64,000 nucleotides of DNA from Kribbella sp. VKM Ac-2568 (GTDB taxonomy: Bacteria; Actinomycetota; Actinomycetes; Propionibacteriales; Kribbellaceae): assembly GCF_004345365.1 (NCBI RefSeq), contig NZ_SLVF01000007.1, forward strand, positions 450,282 through 514,281, in the 5' to 3' direction. Of this stretch, positions 44,010 through 51,869 are shown piece by piece; the stretch's first letter is position 1; each line of letters opens with the position of its first letter. A program made the translations under genes and the position numbers. Under the pieces are notes generated by a model that saw nothing but the letters and a program-made list of their open reading frames with translations, was not told where the DNA came from and did no database searches.

Positions 44010-44204
44010 ATGCGTACCCAACGCCGCAGGCCGGCAACCGACGACACGCAGTACTGCGTCCTCTGCGACGCCGTGGTGCTCTTCGAACGGGTCGAGACCG
44101 GGGATCACCCCGAGGACGACCCGGCGGCCGAGTGGATCTGCGTGATGTGCGGTTTCGCGTTGTTGATCGGACCGGCCGCGCAGCCGCTGCACCGCACCGC
44201 CTGA
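44010..44204 (+). CDS. Small zinc-ribbon protein behind a hairpin leader
   Basis: 64 aa. Two CxxC knuckles (YCVLCDA near 16-19 and ICVMCGF near 44-47) flank an acidic loop, giving a rubredoxin/zinc-ribbon-like fold. Its only good ribosome site lies inside the hairpin at 43961-44004, so expression may depend on opening that structure. The family is not recognised beyond the metal knuckles. The gene contains CGCAGTACTGCG, the full palindromic form of the word repeated throughout this window. Confidence 0.7.
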   Translation: MRTQRRRPATDDTQYCVLCDAVVLFERVETGDHPEDDPAAEWICVMCGFALLIGPAAQPLHRTA

Positions 44205-44388
44205 ACCACGGCGCGGGACGAAACCACAGCTGACCCAGCGGGCGTGAGCCGGGTCGAGCGCATTGGCGACCAACTGGGCGACGGTTGGAGTCGAACGCGA
44301 GCCCGACATGTCCGACGAGCTCGGCCGGCAGGCGTCAGTACCCAGAGTTCGGGGTCCCGCCCCGGGGCCGGCGGAGACCCCCGAAACC

Positions 44389-44453
44389 GGCACTTTGTGC
44401 ACGACCTGAGCAGATTCCTGCGCCCCGACTACTCAACCGGTGCACAAAGTGCC
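44389..44453. repeat. 14-bp perfect inverted repeat GGCACTTTGTGCAC
   Basis: Arms at 44389-44402 and 44440-44453 with a 37-nt spacer. Both are preceded by ACCGG on their left, and each contains the palindrome GTGCAC. No terminator or gene end is nearby, so it could be a regulator site or the ends of a small palindromic element. Confidence 0.6.
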
Positions 44454-44562
44454 GCCCCGGAAAGACGGGACGCCGGCCGAGCGTGACCCGGAACAGGTCG
44501 AGACCCTGATCGACGACCTGACTGCCTTCTACATCACCGTCCGCCGCGGCCTGTCCCGGTAG
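44440..44562 (+). CDS. Possible 40-aa protein or gene remnant
   Basis: GTG 44440 opens VHKVPPRKDGTPAERDPEQV, ETLIDDLTAF and then YITVRRGLSR before TAG at 44560. The second half is an amphipathic helix with good codon use for this genome. The start lies inside the right arm of the inverted repeat. There is no clear ribosome site, and a TGA is in frame at 44407. It may be the tail of a lost gene. Confidence 0.3.
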   Translation: MHKVPPRKDGTPAERDPEQVETLIDDLTAFYITVRRGLSR

Positions 44563-44624
44563 GGCCTTCCGATCGCGGTCATCTGACTGATACCGCGGCG
44601 ACGGGCTCGGCCTCATCCTTAGGG

Positions 44625-45674
44625 GTGGGAGGCGATGATCCGTGCTTGCGAGGTTGGTCCGACGCGTTCGGTCGACCTGGGGCGAGGGCGTGCTGCGGAC
44701 TTTCGGGACCGGTGGACTGGGACTCTGGCACATGCGGCCGGCGGCGGGAGGACCGACAGGAGAAGTGCGGCGGATGCCGGAAGCGGCACCGCCGGCTGTT
44801 ACGCCTGCTCGCGGTGCTCGTCAGCCTGCAGGTCGTCGGCCTGCTGGGGCTGGCGGCCTTCGGTCTGGGCGCACCGACCTGCCAGCCACCGGCGAAACTG
44901 ACCGTGAACCAGGCGGCGGCCTACACCCGCAGCGGCGCCAGTCCGGCGGTATTCGCCCGCCAGGTGTTGACGGCCGGCCAGACCGGGCTGGCGCTGACCT
45001 ACGCGAAGACGCGGGGCGCAAACGTCTGCAGGTTCGCGCCGAACGGCAATCTCGTCGCGCGGATGGAGTCGGGATTCGCCCGCGGGGGCACGATGTACGG
45101 CCACGTGTTCCTTACCTATGCGCACGACGACTACTCGTACCGCGAACTGCGGTCGATCAAGCGGCATGAGACGCGGCACACCACCCAGTGGGCGGCGGGC
45201 ACTCTCCTTGGCGGGCCGCTCGCCTTCCCGGTCGCGTACAGCGCCGACGAGTTGGTCGCGCCTGGGCCCTACAACCACTTCGAGCGAGCCGCCGGGCTGA
45301 CCGATGGTGGGTACGAGGTTCCGGACCGCCCTTCTCCGACTCTCACCCGCGTGTTCATCGCCGCGGTGCTGGTCGGTCTGGTGCTGTTCGAGCGGCACCG
45401 CTTCCGCCGCCAGTTCCTGCTGCTCCGCACTCACTTCCTTCATCGTCGAGCGACCCGGGCCAGTGGGCAGGTGCCGTGGTGGCACGCCGGGACGCAGCCG
45501 ATCGCCCGCGGGCGGATCCTGCGCCTGCTGAGCCGGGTCTCGCCCGGCGCGGCGAACATGCTGGAAGAACACCGCCGTCTGCAGCAGGTCGGCTGCCCGT
45601 CCTGCGGCGCGATGCCGGACAGTCCGAACAAGAAACGACCGGCCGAGGCAGGTGCGCCGGCCGGTCGTCTCTAA
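44625..45674 (+). CDS. Membrane-associated zincin-like protein with zinc knuckles
   Basis: 349 aa from GTG 44625; the exact start is uncertain. CGGCRKRH lies before a first hydrophobic helix (LLRLLAVLVSLQVVGLLGLA, about 57-82). The following domain includes IKRHETRHTTQW, which contains HExxH (HETRH), suggesting a metallopeptidase. A second helix (FIAAVLVGLVLFE) lies near 240 and CPSCG near the C-terminus. Probably a membrane protein with the putative active site outside. The family is not identified. The last codons overlap a hairpin shared with pruA. Confidence 0.65.
   Translation: MGGDDPCLRGWSDAFGRPGARACCGLSGPVDWDSGTCGRRREDRQEKCGGCRKRHRRLLRLLAVLVSLQVVGLLGLAAFGLGAPTCQPPAKLTVNQAAAYTRSGASPAVFARQVLTAGQTGLALTYAKTRGANVCRFAPNGNLVARMESGFARGGTMYGHVFLTYAHDDYSYRELRSIKRHETRHTTQWAAGTLLGGPLAFPVAYSADELVAPGPYNHFERAAGLTDGGYEVPDRPSPTLTRVFIAAVLVGLVLFERHRFRRQFLLLRTHFLHRRATRASGQVPWWHAGTQPIARGRILRLLSRVSPGAANMLEEHRRLQQVGCPSCGAMPDSPNKKRPAEAGAPAGRL
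45636..45669. terminator. Bidirectional hairpin between the zincin-like gene and pruA
   Basis: ACGACCGGCC (45636-45645) pairs with GGCCGGTCGT (45660-45669), a 10-bp perfect stem with a 14-nt loop. It lies inside the last codons of the plus-strand gene and 20 bp beyond the pruA stop on the minus strand, so it can serve both. Confidence 0.65.
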
Positions 45675-45689
45675 GCTGCCTGGTTGGGC

Positions 45690-47318
45690 TCAGCCCTGGT
45701 GCGGGTAGCGGTAGTCGATCGGCGGGGCGAAGGTCTCCTTCATCGAGCGGGGGCTCGCCCAGCGGATCAGGTTCCACATCGAGCCGGCCTTGTCGTTCGT
45801 GCCGCTCGCGCGGGCGCCACCGAACGGCTGCTGGCCGACGACCGCGCCGGTCGGCTTGTCGTTCACGTAGAAGTTGCCGGCCGCGAAGCGCAGGTACTCG
45901 CTCGCCTCGGCGACGGCGGCCCGGTCTTGGGCGATCACCGCACCGGTCAGGCCGTACGGCGCCGCACTCTCCATCTGCTGCATCACCTTGGCGTAGTCGC
46001 CGTCCTCGTACACGTGCACGCCGAGGATCGGTCCGAAGTACTCGGTGGTGAAGATCTCGTCGGTCGGGTCGTCGGAGACCAGCAGCGTCGGGCGGACGAA
46101 GTACCCCTGGGAGTCGTCATAGGTGCCACCGGCAAGGACCTCGATCGCGTCGGACTGCCGGGCCCGGTCCAGCGCCGCCTTGTGCTTGGCGAACGCGCGG
46201 TCGTCGATCACGGCGCCGATGAAGTTCGACAGGTCGCTGACGTCACCCATCGTGAGGGAGTCGGTCTCGGCGGCGATGTCGTCGCGGATCTTGTTCCAGA
46301 CCGAGCGGGCGACGTACGAGCGGCTGGCTGCGGAGCACTTCTGGCCCTGGTACTCGAAGGCGCCGCGGACCATCGCGGTCTTCAGTACGGCGGGGTCGGC
46401 CGAGGGGTGCGCCAGGATGAAGTCCTTGCCGCCGGTCTCGCCGACCAGGCGCGGGTAGGTCTTGTAGCCGGCGATGTTCTGCCCGACGGTCCCCCACAGG
46501 CTCTGGAAGGTCCTGGTCGAACCGGTGAAGTGGATGCCGGCCAGGTCCGGGTGGGTCAGCGCGGCCTTGCTGACGTCGATGCCGTCACCGGTGACCAGGT
46601 TGATCACACCGGCCGGGAGCCCGGCGGCCTCGAACAGCCGCATCGTCCAGTGCGCCGCGAACTGCTGGGTCGGCGACGGCTTCCAGACCACGGTGTTGCC
46701 CATCAGCGCGGGCGCGGTCGGCAGGTTGCCGGCGATCGCGGTGAAGTTGAAGGGGGTGATCGCGTAGACGAAGCCCTCGAGCGGCCGGTAGTCGACCCGG
46801 TTCCAGATCCCCGGCGAGGAGATCGGCTGGTCGTTGATGATGTTGCGCGCGAAAGCGACGTTGAAGCGGAGGAAGTCGATCAACTCGCAGGCGGCGTCGA
46901 TCTCGGCCTGCTGGACCGTCTTGGACTGGCCGAGCATGGTCGCCGCGTTCAGGGTGTCGCGCCACGGGCCGGCCAGCAGGTCGGCCGCCTTGAGGAACAC
47001 CGCCGCGCGGTCGTCGAAGGACAGCGAGCGCCAGGCCGGAGCGGCCGCGAGCGCGGCGTCCACGGCCGCCTTGCCGTCCGCCTCGGTGGCGTTGCCGAGC
47101 GTGCCGAGCACGTGCGCGTGCTTGTGCGGCTGGACCACCTGGACCTGGGCGCCGCCGCCGAGTTTCTGCTCGCCGCCGATCGTGCAGGTCAGGTCGATCG
47201 CGCCGGCCGCGTTGAACTCCTTGAGCTTCGCCTCCAGGCTGCCGCGCTCTGGGGAGCCGGGCGCATACCCGCGGACGGTCTCGTTGACAGGCGTGGGGAC
47301 GGCGGTGACGGCATCCAT
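45690..47318 (-). CDS. pruA: L-glutamate gamma-semialdehyde dehydrogenase (P5C dehydrogenase)
   Basis: 542 aa. Oxidises glutamate-gamma-semialdehyde to glutamate with NAD+, the second step of proline catabolism; the product can feed the glutamate dehydrogenase at the left edge. ALDH features are ITPFNFTAIAGNLP, FTGSTRTFQSLW (NAD loop), LVGETGGKDF (general-base Glu) and YQGQKCSAASR (catalytic Cys). Length and N-terminus match the monofunctional PruA family. No putB/proline dehydrogenase gene is adjacent. Confidence 0.96.
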   Translation of the reverse strand: MDAVTAVPTPVNETVRGYAPGSPERGSLEAKLKEFNAAGAIDLTCTIGGEQKLGGGAQVQVVQPHKHAHVLGTLGNATEADGKAAVDAALAAAPAWRSLSFDDRAAVFLKAADLLAGPWRDTLNAATMLGQSKTVQQAEIDAACELIDFLRFNVAFARNIINDQPISSPGIWNRVDYRPLEGFVYAITPFNFTAIAGNLPTAPALMGNTVVWKPSPTQQFAAHWTMRLFEAAGLPAGVINLVTGDGIDVSKAALTHPDLAGIHFTGSTRTFQSLWGTVGQNIAGYKTYPRLVGETGGKDFILAHPSADPAVLKTAMVRGAFEYQGQKCSAASRSYVARSVWNKIRDDIAAETDSLTMGDVSDLSNFIGAVIDDRAFAKHKAALDRARQSDAIEVLAGGTYDDSQGYFVRPTLLVSDDPTDEIFTTEYFGPILGVHVYEDGDYAKVMQQMESAAPYGLTGAVIAQDRAAVAEASEYLRFAAGNFYVNDKPTGAVVGQQPFGGARASGTNDKAGSMWNLIRWASPRSMKETFAPPIDYRYPHQG

Positions 47319-47635
47319 GGTGTGCGGTGCTCCTAGATCGGCTCGGCTGGTTCTCGGCCCGGCTGGGTCTGTCGACTGCTGGCGGCTCCCTCGTGGGGCC
47401 CGATCGGGGCCTGCCGCGACAGGTTCGCGTCTTCATGCTGCCACGTCGGACGCCTTACCACGAACCCGACTGGTCCGCTCCTGAACCCGTCACACCCCGC
47501 GGCACCATTTGTAGCATGCGTTTCAGCCGAACACCCGGCACAGCAACGATGCTGAGACGGCACCGCTGCTGCGTGCGAGCAAGATCACCCAGGGCACCAC
47601 AATGCCCTGACGAGAGCTAGATCAGGCGTGACCCC
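47319..47635. other. Intergenic region upstream of pruA, no gene seen
   Basis: About 317 bp. No convincing open frame, operator palindrome or terminator was found. It must carry the pruA promoter on the minus strand, but no -35/-10 pair stands out. Confidence 0.4.
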
Positions 47636-48058
47636 TCAGGGACGCCAGGGCATGTGCTGGAGGGTCCAGGTGTTGCCATCGGGATCGGCGAAGGATGCGT
47701 AGAACACGCCGCCCATGTCTTCCACCGGCGCAACGTCGACGCCGCGGCCGACCAGTTCCGCCCGGGACGCTTCGATGTCGGCGACCACCAGGTGAAGGCC
47801 CCGGATCGAGCCGGCCGGCATGTCGAGGGTGGGGAGACCCGAGCTCAGGGTGATCGAGCAGTACGAACCAGGCGGCGTCAGCTGGACGATCCGTACGCCG
47901 TCCGCCGGGGTGACGTCGACGTCGACCTTGAAGCCGGCCTTCTCGGAGTAGAACGCCTTGGCCCGGTCGATGTCGGTGACGGGCACCGGCACGAGTTCGA
48001 GCAGATAGACACCCGCCTCGACCGCCGCCGTCGGGTTCTCGATCGGATTCTCGCTCAT
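47636..48058 (-). CDS. VOC superfamily (glyoxalase-like) protein
   Basis: 140 aa from ATG 48058. Family elements are VPVPVTDIDRAKAFYSEKAG, then GLHLVVADIEASRAELVGRG, and FADPDGNTWTLQHMPW with the terminal metal-ligand region. It resembles bleomycin-resistance-like proteins; the substrate is unknown. Isolated, 122 bp downstream of ku on the same strand. Confidence 0.88.
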   Translation of the reverse strand: MSENPIENPTAAVEAGVYLLELVPVPVTDIDRAKAFYSEKAGFKVDVDVTPADGVRIVQLTPPGSYCSITLSSGLPTLDMPAGSIRGLHLVVADIEASRAELVGRGVDVAPVEDMGGVFYASFADPDGNTWTLQHMPWRP

Positions 48059-48180
48059 GACGGGCCTCTCGCCTCAGGAACAATCCGCCAAAGATCCCAC
48101 AACACCGTGTGATCGGGCAGGTGTTGCCGGAGGATCTCCCGGAAATTCACCGGTCGAGATCCTCCGGCCACCCGGAGTCA

Positions 48181-49131
48181 TCAGGCGGACTTCTTCGCTG
48201 CCTTCTTGGCCGCGGTCTTCTTGGCCGGGGCCTTCTTCGCGACGGCCTTCTTGGCGGGAGCCTTCTTCGCCGCGGGGGCGGACTTCTTGGCGGCGGGCTT
48301 CTCCTCCGCGTCGCCCTTGCCGCCACCGCCCGAGCCGCCACCCGCGCGACGGGCCTTTGCGGCTTCCACCGAGGCACGGAGCGCGGCGACCAGGTCGACG
48401 ACCTCGGCGCCCTCGGTCTCCTCCTCCTCGGCCTCCGGGATCGGTACGCCGGCGGCCTTCGCCTCGACGACCTGCTCGAGCGCCTGCCGGTACTCGTCGT
48501 GGTACTGGTCCGGGTCGAACTCCCCGCGCAGGGTGTCGATGTACGACTCGGCCATCGCCTTCTCCTGCTTGCGGATCTCCACGTCCTCGGACGGCGCCGC
48601 GAAGGAGGAGTCGCGGACCTCGTCCGGCCAGAGCATCACCTGCAGGACGAGCACGTTGTCGTGGGTGCGCAGCAATCCGAGGCTCTCCCGCGAGCGCAAC
48701 GCCACCTTCACCAGCGCGTACAGCTCGGAGCCTTCCAGCGCGTCCCGGAGCAACACATACGGCTTCGCGCCGGGCCCACCGTCAGCCGCCAGGTAGTACG
48801 ACTTGCCCAGGTAGAGCGGGTCGACCTGGTCGGACGGCACGAACTCCAGCACGTCGATGACCTTCTTGCTGGACAGCGGCAGGTCGGCGAAGTCCTCCGG
48901 CTCGAGCACCACCATCCGCCCGTCGGCCATCTCGTAGCCCTTGCCTATGTCGGAGTACGGGACTTCCTCGCCGCACTCCTGGCAGACGCGCTTGTACCGG
49001 ATCCGGCCGCCGTCGGCGACGTGGACCTGCCGGAAGGAGATGTCCTTCTCCTCCGTCGCCGAGAACACCTTGATCGGGATCGTCACCATCCCGAACGAGA
49101 TGGCACCCTTCCAGATCGCCTGCATCGCCAT
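48181..49131 (-). CDS. ku: Ku DNA end-binding protein (NHEJ)
   Basis: 316 aa. Homodimeric ring protein that binds double-strand ends and recruits ligase D. The Ku core starts AIWKGAISFGMVTIPIK and includes CQECGEEVPY and MLWPDEVRD. The C-terminal 50 residues are Lys/Ala repeats (KKAPAKK pattern), the extended tail known to help actinobacterial Ku bind and thread on DNA. No ligD was found in the window. Confidence 0.96.
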   Translation of the reverse strand: MAMQAIWKGAISFGMVTIPIKVFSATEEKDISFRQVHVADGGRIRYKRVCQECGEEVPYSDIGKGYEMADGRMVVLEPEDFADLPLSSKKVIDVLEFVPSDQVDPLYLGKSYYLAADGGPGAKPYVLLRDALEGSELYALVKVALRSRESLGLLRTHDNVLVLQVMLWPDEVRDSSFAAPSEDVEIRKQEKAMAESYIDTLRGEFDPDQYHDEYRQALEQVVEAKAAGVPIPEAEEEETEGAEVVDLVAALRASVEAAKARRAGGGSGGGGKGDAEEKPAAKKSAPAAKKAPAKKAVAKKAPAKKTAAKKAAKKSA

Positions 49132-49154
49132 CAGCTCCCTGTCAGCTCAACCGG

Positions 49155-49697
49155 TCAGGCCCGGAGCCCGCCGCGCGGGCCTTCCGCGGCGAGGAGATCC
49201 GGGATCTCCTGGGTCGCGTACCACAACAGATCTTCACCCTCGCACGAGTCGAGGGCGAAAACAGCGTCCTCATCACCCCCATTTGCAGTGTCACCGTGGG
49301 CGGCGTCCCAGGTGTCCGCGGCCTTCCCGACCACCCCCGCGGCTGCCACCGCGTCCACGTGTACTGCGGCCACCTTCGTCCACGGGATCACCACGCGCAT
49401 CTCCAACCGGGCGTCGCCCAGCTCCACCGTGCCGTCGGCCGGCGGGACCGCGCCGACCTCGCAGGCGATGACCACCCGTCGCCGCGCCGCGCTCGGGTCG
49501 GCCGCGAGCAGCCCGACCGAGGCTCGCGCCGCCTGAGCCATCGCGGCGTACTCGAGCTCCTCGTCATCGCCGCCGGAGTACCACTCGCGCAGCGCCGGCG
49601 TCACGGCGTACGCCGTCAGTGGCGCCGGTCCGATCTCCCCGGCGTGGCAGGCGGCGTCGAGCAGGGGAATGGTCGATGGGACGTAGATCCTCATCAT
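49155..49697 (-). CDS. DUF6912-type conserved actinobacterial protein
   Basis: 180 aa from ATG 49697 (MMRIYVPST; ATG 49694 is also possible). The start RIYVPSTIPLLDAACHAGEI and TAYAVTPALREWYSGGDDEE are characteristic of DUF6912, a conserved cytoplasmic family without assigned function. It overlaps the end of the wax-ester-synthase-type gene (ATGATGA), so the two are coupled. Confidence 0.8.
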   Translation of the reverse strand: MMRIYVPSTIPLLDAACHAGEIGPAPLTAYAVTPALREWYSGGDDEELEYAAMAQAARASVGLLAADPSAARRRVVIACEVGAVPPADGTVELGDARLEMRVVIPWTKVAAVHVDAVAAAGVVGKAADTWDAAHGDTANGGDEDAVFALDSCEGEDLLWYATQEIPDLLAAEGPRGGLRA

Positions 49698-51157
49698 GAG
49701 TCCGCCTTCTTCGTGCTGCGAGGGTTCTTCCGGCCGCGCGAGGCACGGTTCCGGCTCCCCTTGGTGGTGTCGAGCAACTCGTCGAGCGCGTCGGTGACGC
49801 ACTGGGCGAACACGGTCAGATCCGGCATCGCCGTCCGGTCCGCGTTCAGCCCGAAGGACACCTTCCCGTCGTACGACGTGACGCCCACCGACAGGCCCTG
49901 GCCGGGCATCAGCGGGACGACCGGGTACGACGCCAGCATGGGCGCGCCCTGTGCGTACAGCGGGAACTGCGGCCCTGGCACGTTCGTGATCACCACGTCG
50001 TCGATCGGCCGCACGGTCGCGGTGGCCACCCGGGCAGCGAGCGCGTGCAGGGTGGTCGGCGCGAAGCCGGCGATGCCGACCAGCGAGCGGGCGCTCACGG
50101 CCCGGCCGGTGTCCTTGTGCACCTTCGTCTGGTAGGAGATCTGGTGCAGCCGCATCACCGGCGAGTTCTCCCCGACCGGCAGGTTCACCGTCGACGAGAT
50201 CACCCGGGAACCGAGCGAGGTCGGCTCCTCGTCATCGTCGTCGCGGATGCTCACCGGCACGACCGCGCGGACCCCACGGGTCGGGCTGACGCTCTCACCC
50301 CGGGTCATCATCCAGGCGCGCAACGCGCCCGCGACGACCGCCAGGACCACGTCGTTCACCGTGCCGCCGTGCATCGCCCGGACCGTGCGGTAGTCCTCCA
50401 GGTCCGTCTGGACCGTGGTGAACCGGCGTTGGCCTGACGTCTTCACGTGCAGCGAGCTCTCCTGGACGTGCCGCTGCGCGACCACCGAGCCGACCACGTC
50501 ACCGAGCACCTCGCGGACCGAGGTGGACCCGGTCAGGCTGGCTATCTCGGCCCGCGCCAGCTCCAGCACCGCGGTCGGGTGGCGGGTGGCGTCGGCGAAC
50601 ACCCCGGCGAGCAACTCCAGCGCGGACGGCGGGTGCGCGGGCTGCCAGGTGTCGGTCGGCGTGTCCCGCGGGTGGGCGGTCGAGTCGAGCACCACCTGGC
50701 CGATGTCGACCGTGCTGGTGCCGTCGACAAGCGCCTGGTGGGACTTGGAGATGATCGCGAACCGGTCCCCCTGCAGGCCCTCGACCAGGTACATCTCCCA
50801 GAGCGGCCTGGCCCGGTCGAGCCGCCGCGACATGATCCGGGCGACCAGCTCGAGCAGCTGGGCGTGCGTCCCCGGCCGGGGCAGGGCAGACCGCCGTACG
50901 TGGAAGGTGATGTCGAAGTCTTCGTCGTCGACCCAGACAGGCCCGGCGAAACGGCCCGGCACGTTCTGGACGCGCTGCCGGTACCGCGGCACGAAGGCGA
51001 TCCGGTCGCGGATCAGCGCAACCAGGCGCTCGTAGTCGAACCCGTCGTCGCCGTGCACCGGCGGCTCGAAGATGTCCACGGTGCCGACGTGCATCGGCGT
51101 GGCCGGACTCTCGGCCTTCAGGAAGGTCAGGTCCAGCGACGTCAACCGGTCCGGCAT
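49694..51157 (-). CDS. WS/DGAT-family acyltransferase with variant HQxxxDG motif
   Basis: 487 aa, wax ester synthase/diacylglycerol acyltransferase family, which joins acyl-CoA to alcohols or diacylglycerol to form storage lipid. The start RLTSLDLTFLKAESPATPMH, PLWEMYLVEGL, TVNDVVLAVVAGALR, and ITNVPGPQFPLY with the PLW and ND motifs are all present. The active-site motif HHxxxDG reads HQALVDG (H140, Q141). The second His is usually held to be the catalytic base, so activity may be weak or different. Membrane-peripheral. Confidence 0.9.
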   Translation of the reverse strand: MPDRLTSLDLTFLKAESPATPMHVGTVDIFEPPVHGDDGFDYERLVALIRDRIAFVPRYRQRVQNVPGRFAGPVWVDDEDFDITFHVRRSALPRPGTHAQLLELVARIMSRRLDRARPLWEMYLVEGLQGDRFAIISKSHQALVDGTSTVDIGQVVLDSTAHPRDTPTDTWQPAHPPSALELLAGVFADATRHPTAVLELARAEIASLTGSTSVREVLGDVVGSVVAQRHVQESSLHVKTSGQRRFTTVQTDLEDYRTVRAMHGGTVNDVVLAVVAGALRAWMMTRGESVSPTRGVRAVVPVSIRDDDDEEPTSLGSRVISSTVNLPVGENSPVMRLHQISYQTKVHKDTGRAVSARSLVGIAGFAPTTLHALAARVATATVRPIDDVVITNVPGPQFPLYAQGAPMLASYPVVPLMPGQGLSVGVTSYDGKVSFGLNADRTAMPDLTVFAQCVTDALDELLDTTKGSRNRASRGRKNPRSTKKADS

Positions 51158-51377
51158 CCAGGCCCTCCTTACTCCTCAGGTACGTGTGCAGTCACCCTAA
51201 CGGTGTGCGCCGACAGTGGGCTGCGACACTGGCTGGGCGAGGCGGACGTGGCCCACAGCGATCGTGACACGACCGATGGTGCATACCGGGAACACTGGAC
51301 CGGGCGCGTTCGTCAGGCAAGAGGGTGCGTCACGCGCCCGCGTACTGGAACCGACCTGCTGAAAGGCCCCTCGTCTC

Positions 51378-51869
51378 ATGCGTTCGACGCTCTCCCGCGG
51401 TACCGCGCTCGCGCTCCTGCCCGCCCTCGGCATGCTGGTTCTGGCCGGCTGTGGCGGCGGCGACGACTCCGGCGCGGGCGCGAGCCCCAGTCCGTCGGTA
51501 GCGCCCACCGCGTCCCCGACCGAGACGCCGAGCGGCACGCCGAGCACCCCGGGTGGGCCGAAGACCAACACGCCGTCGAACACCGCGGACCCGTCCGGCG
51601 ACCAGGCCGACGTGACCCTGAACGTCACCGTTGCCAACGGCAAGGTCAACCCGAGCGGTTCGAGCATCAAGGTGAAGGCCGGCCAGACCGTGCTCATCAC
51701 CGCCGTCAGCGACGCCGCGGACGAGCTGCACATCCACGGCTACGACAAGGAGCTCGAGCTGGCCCCGGGCAAGCCCGCCTCGGTGAAGTTCACCGCGAAC
51801 ATGAAGGGCACCTTCGAGGTCGAGACCCACGAGAGCGGCAAGCTGGTCGCCAAGCTCGTCGTCTCGTGA
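51378..51869 (+). CDS. Cupredoxin-like lipoprotein
   Basis: 163 aa. The signal peptide ends in lipobox VLAGC, followed by a Ser/Thr/Pro linker of about 50 residues and a cupredoxin-type beta domain (VNPSGSSIKVKAGQTVLITA, ELHIHGYDKELEL, GTFEVETHESGKLVAKLVV). The usual type-1 copper Cys is absent, as in EfeO-like or structural cupredoxins; HIH and the final His might bind a metal. It is coupled by a GTGA overlap to a multi-pass membrane protein. Confidence 0.85.
   Translation: MRSTLSRGTALALLPALGMLVLAGCGGGDDSGAGASPSPSVAPTASPTETPSGTPSTPGGPKTNTPSNTADPSGDQADVTLNVTVANGKVNPSGSSIKVKAGQTVLITAVSDAADELHIHGYDKELELAPGKPASVKFTANMKGTFEVETHESGKLVAKLVVS

Noticed and set aside
44244..44509. Small plus-strand frames of 74-80 aa
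   Set aside because: They have no ribosome site, no motif and random composition. Only the 40-aa frame from 44440 has protein-like character, and that is kept at low confidence.
48200..48330. Tandem nucleotide repeat as a CRISPR or satellite
   Set aside because: The repetition is the Lys/Ala coding tail of Ku (KKAPAKK units), not an array with spacers.
50447..51865. 925-aa plus-strand frame joining the antisense of the WS/DGAT gene to the membrane protein
   Set aside because: Only the part after GTG 51866 is coding. The upstream part is antisense to the acyltransferase and frame-shifted over the cupredoxin gene.
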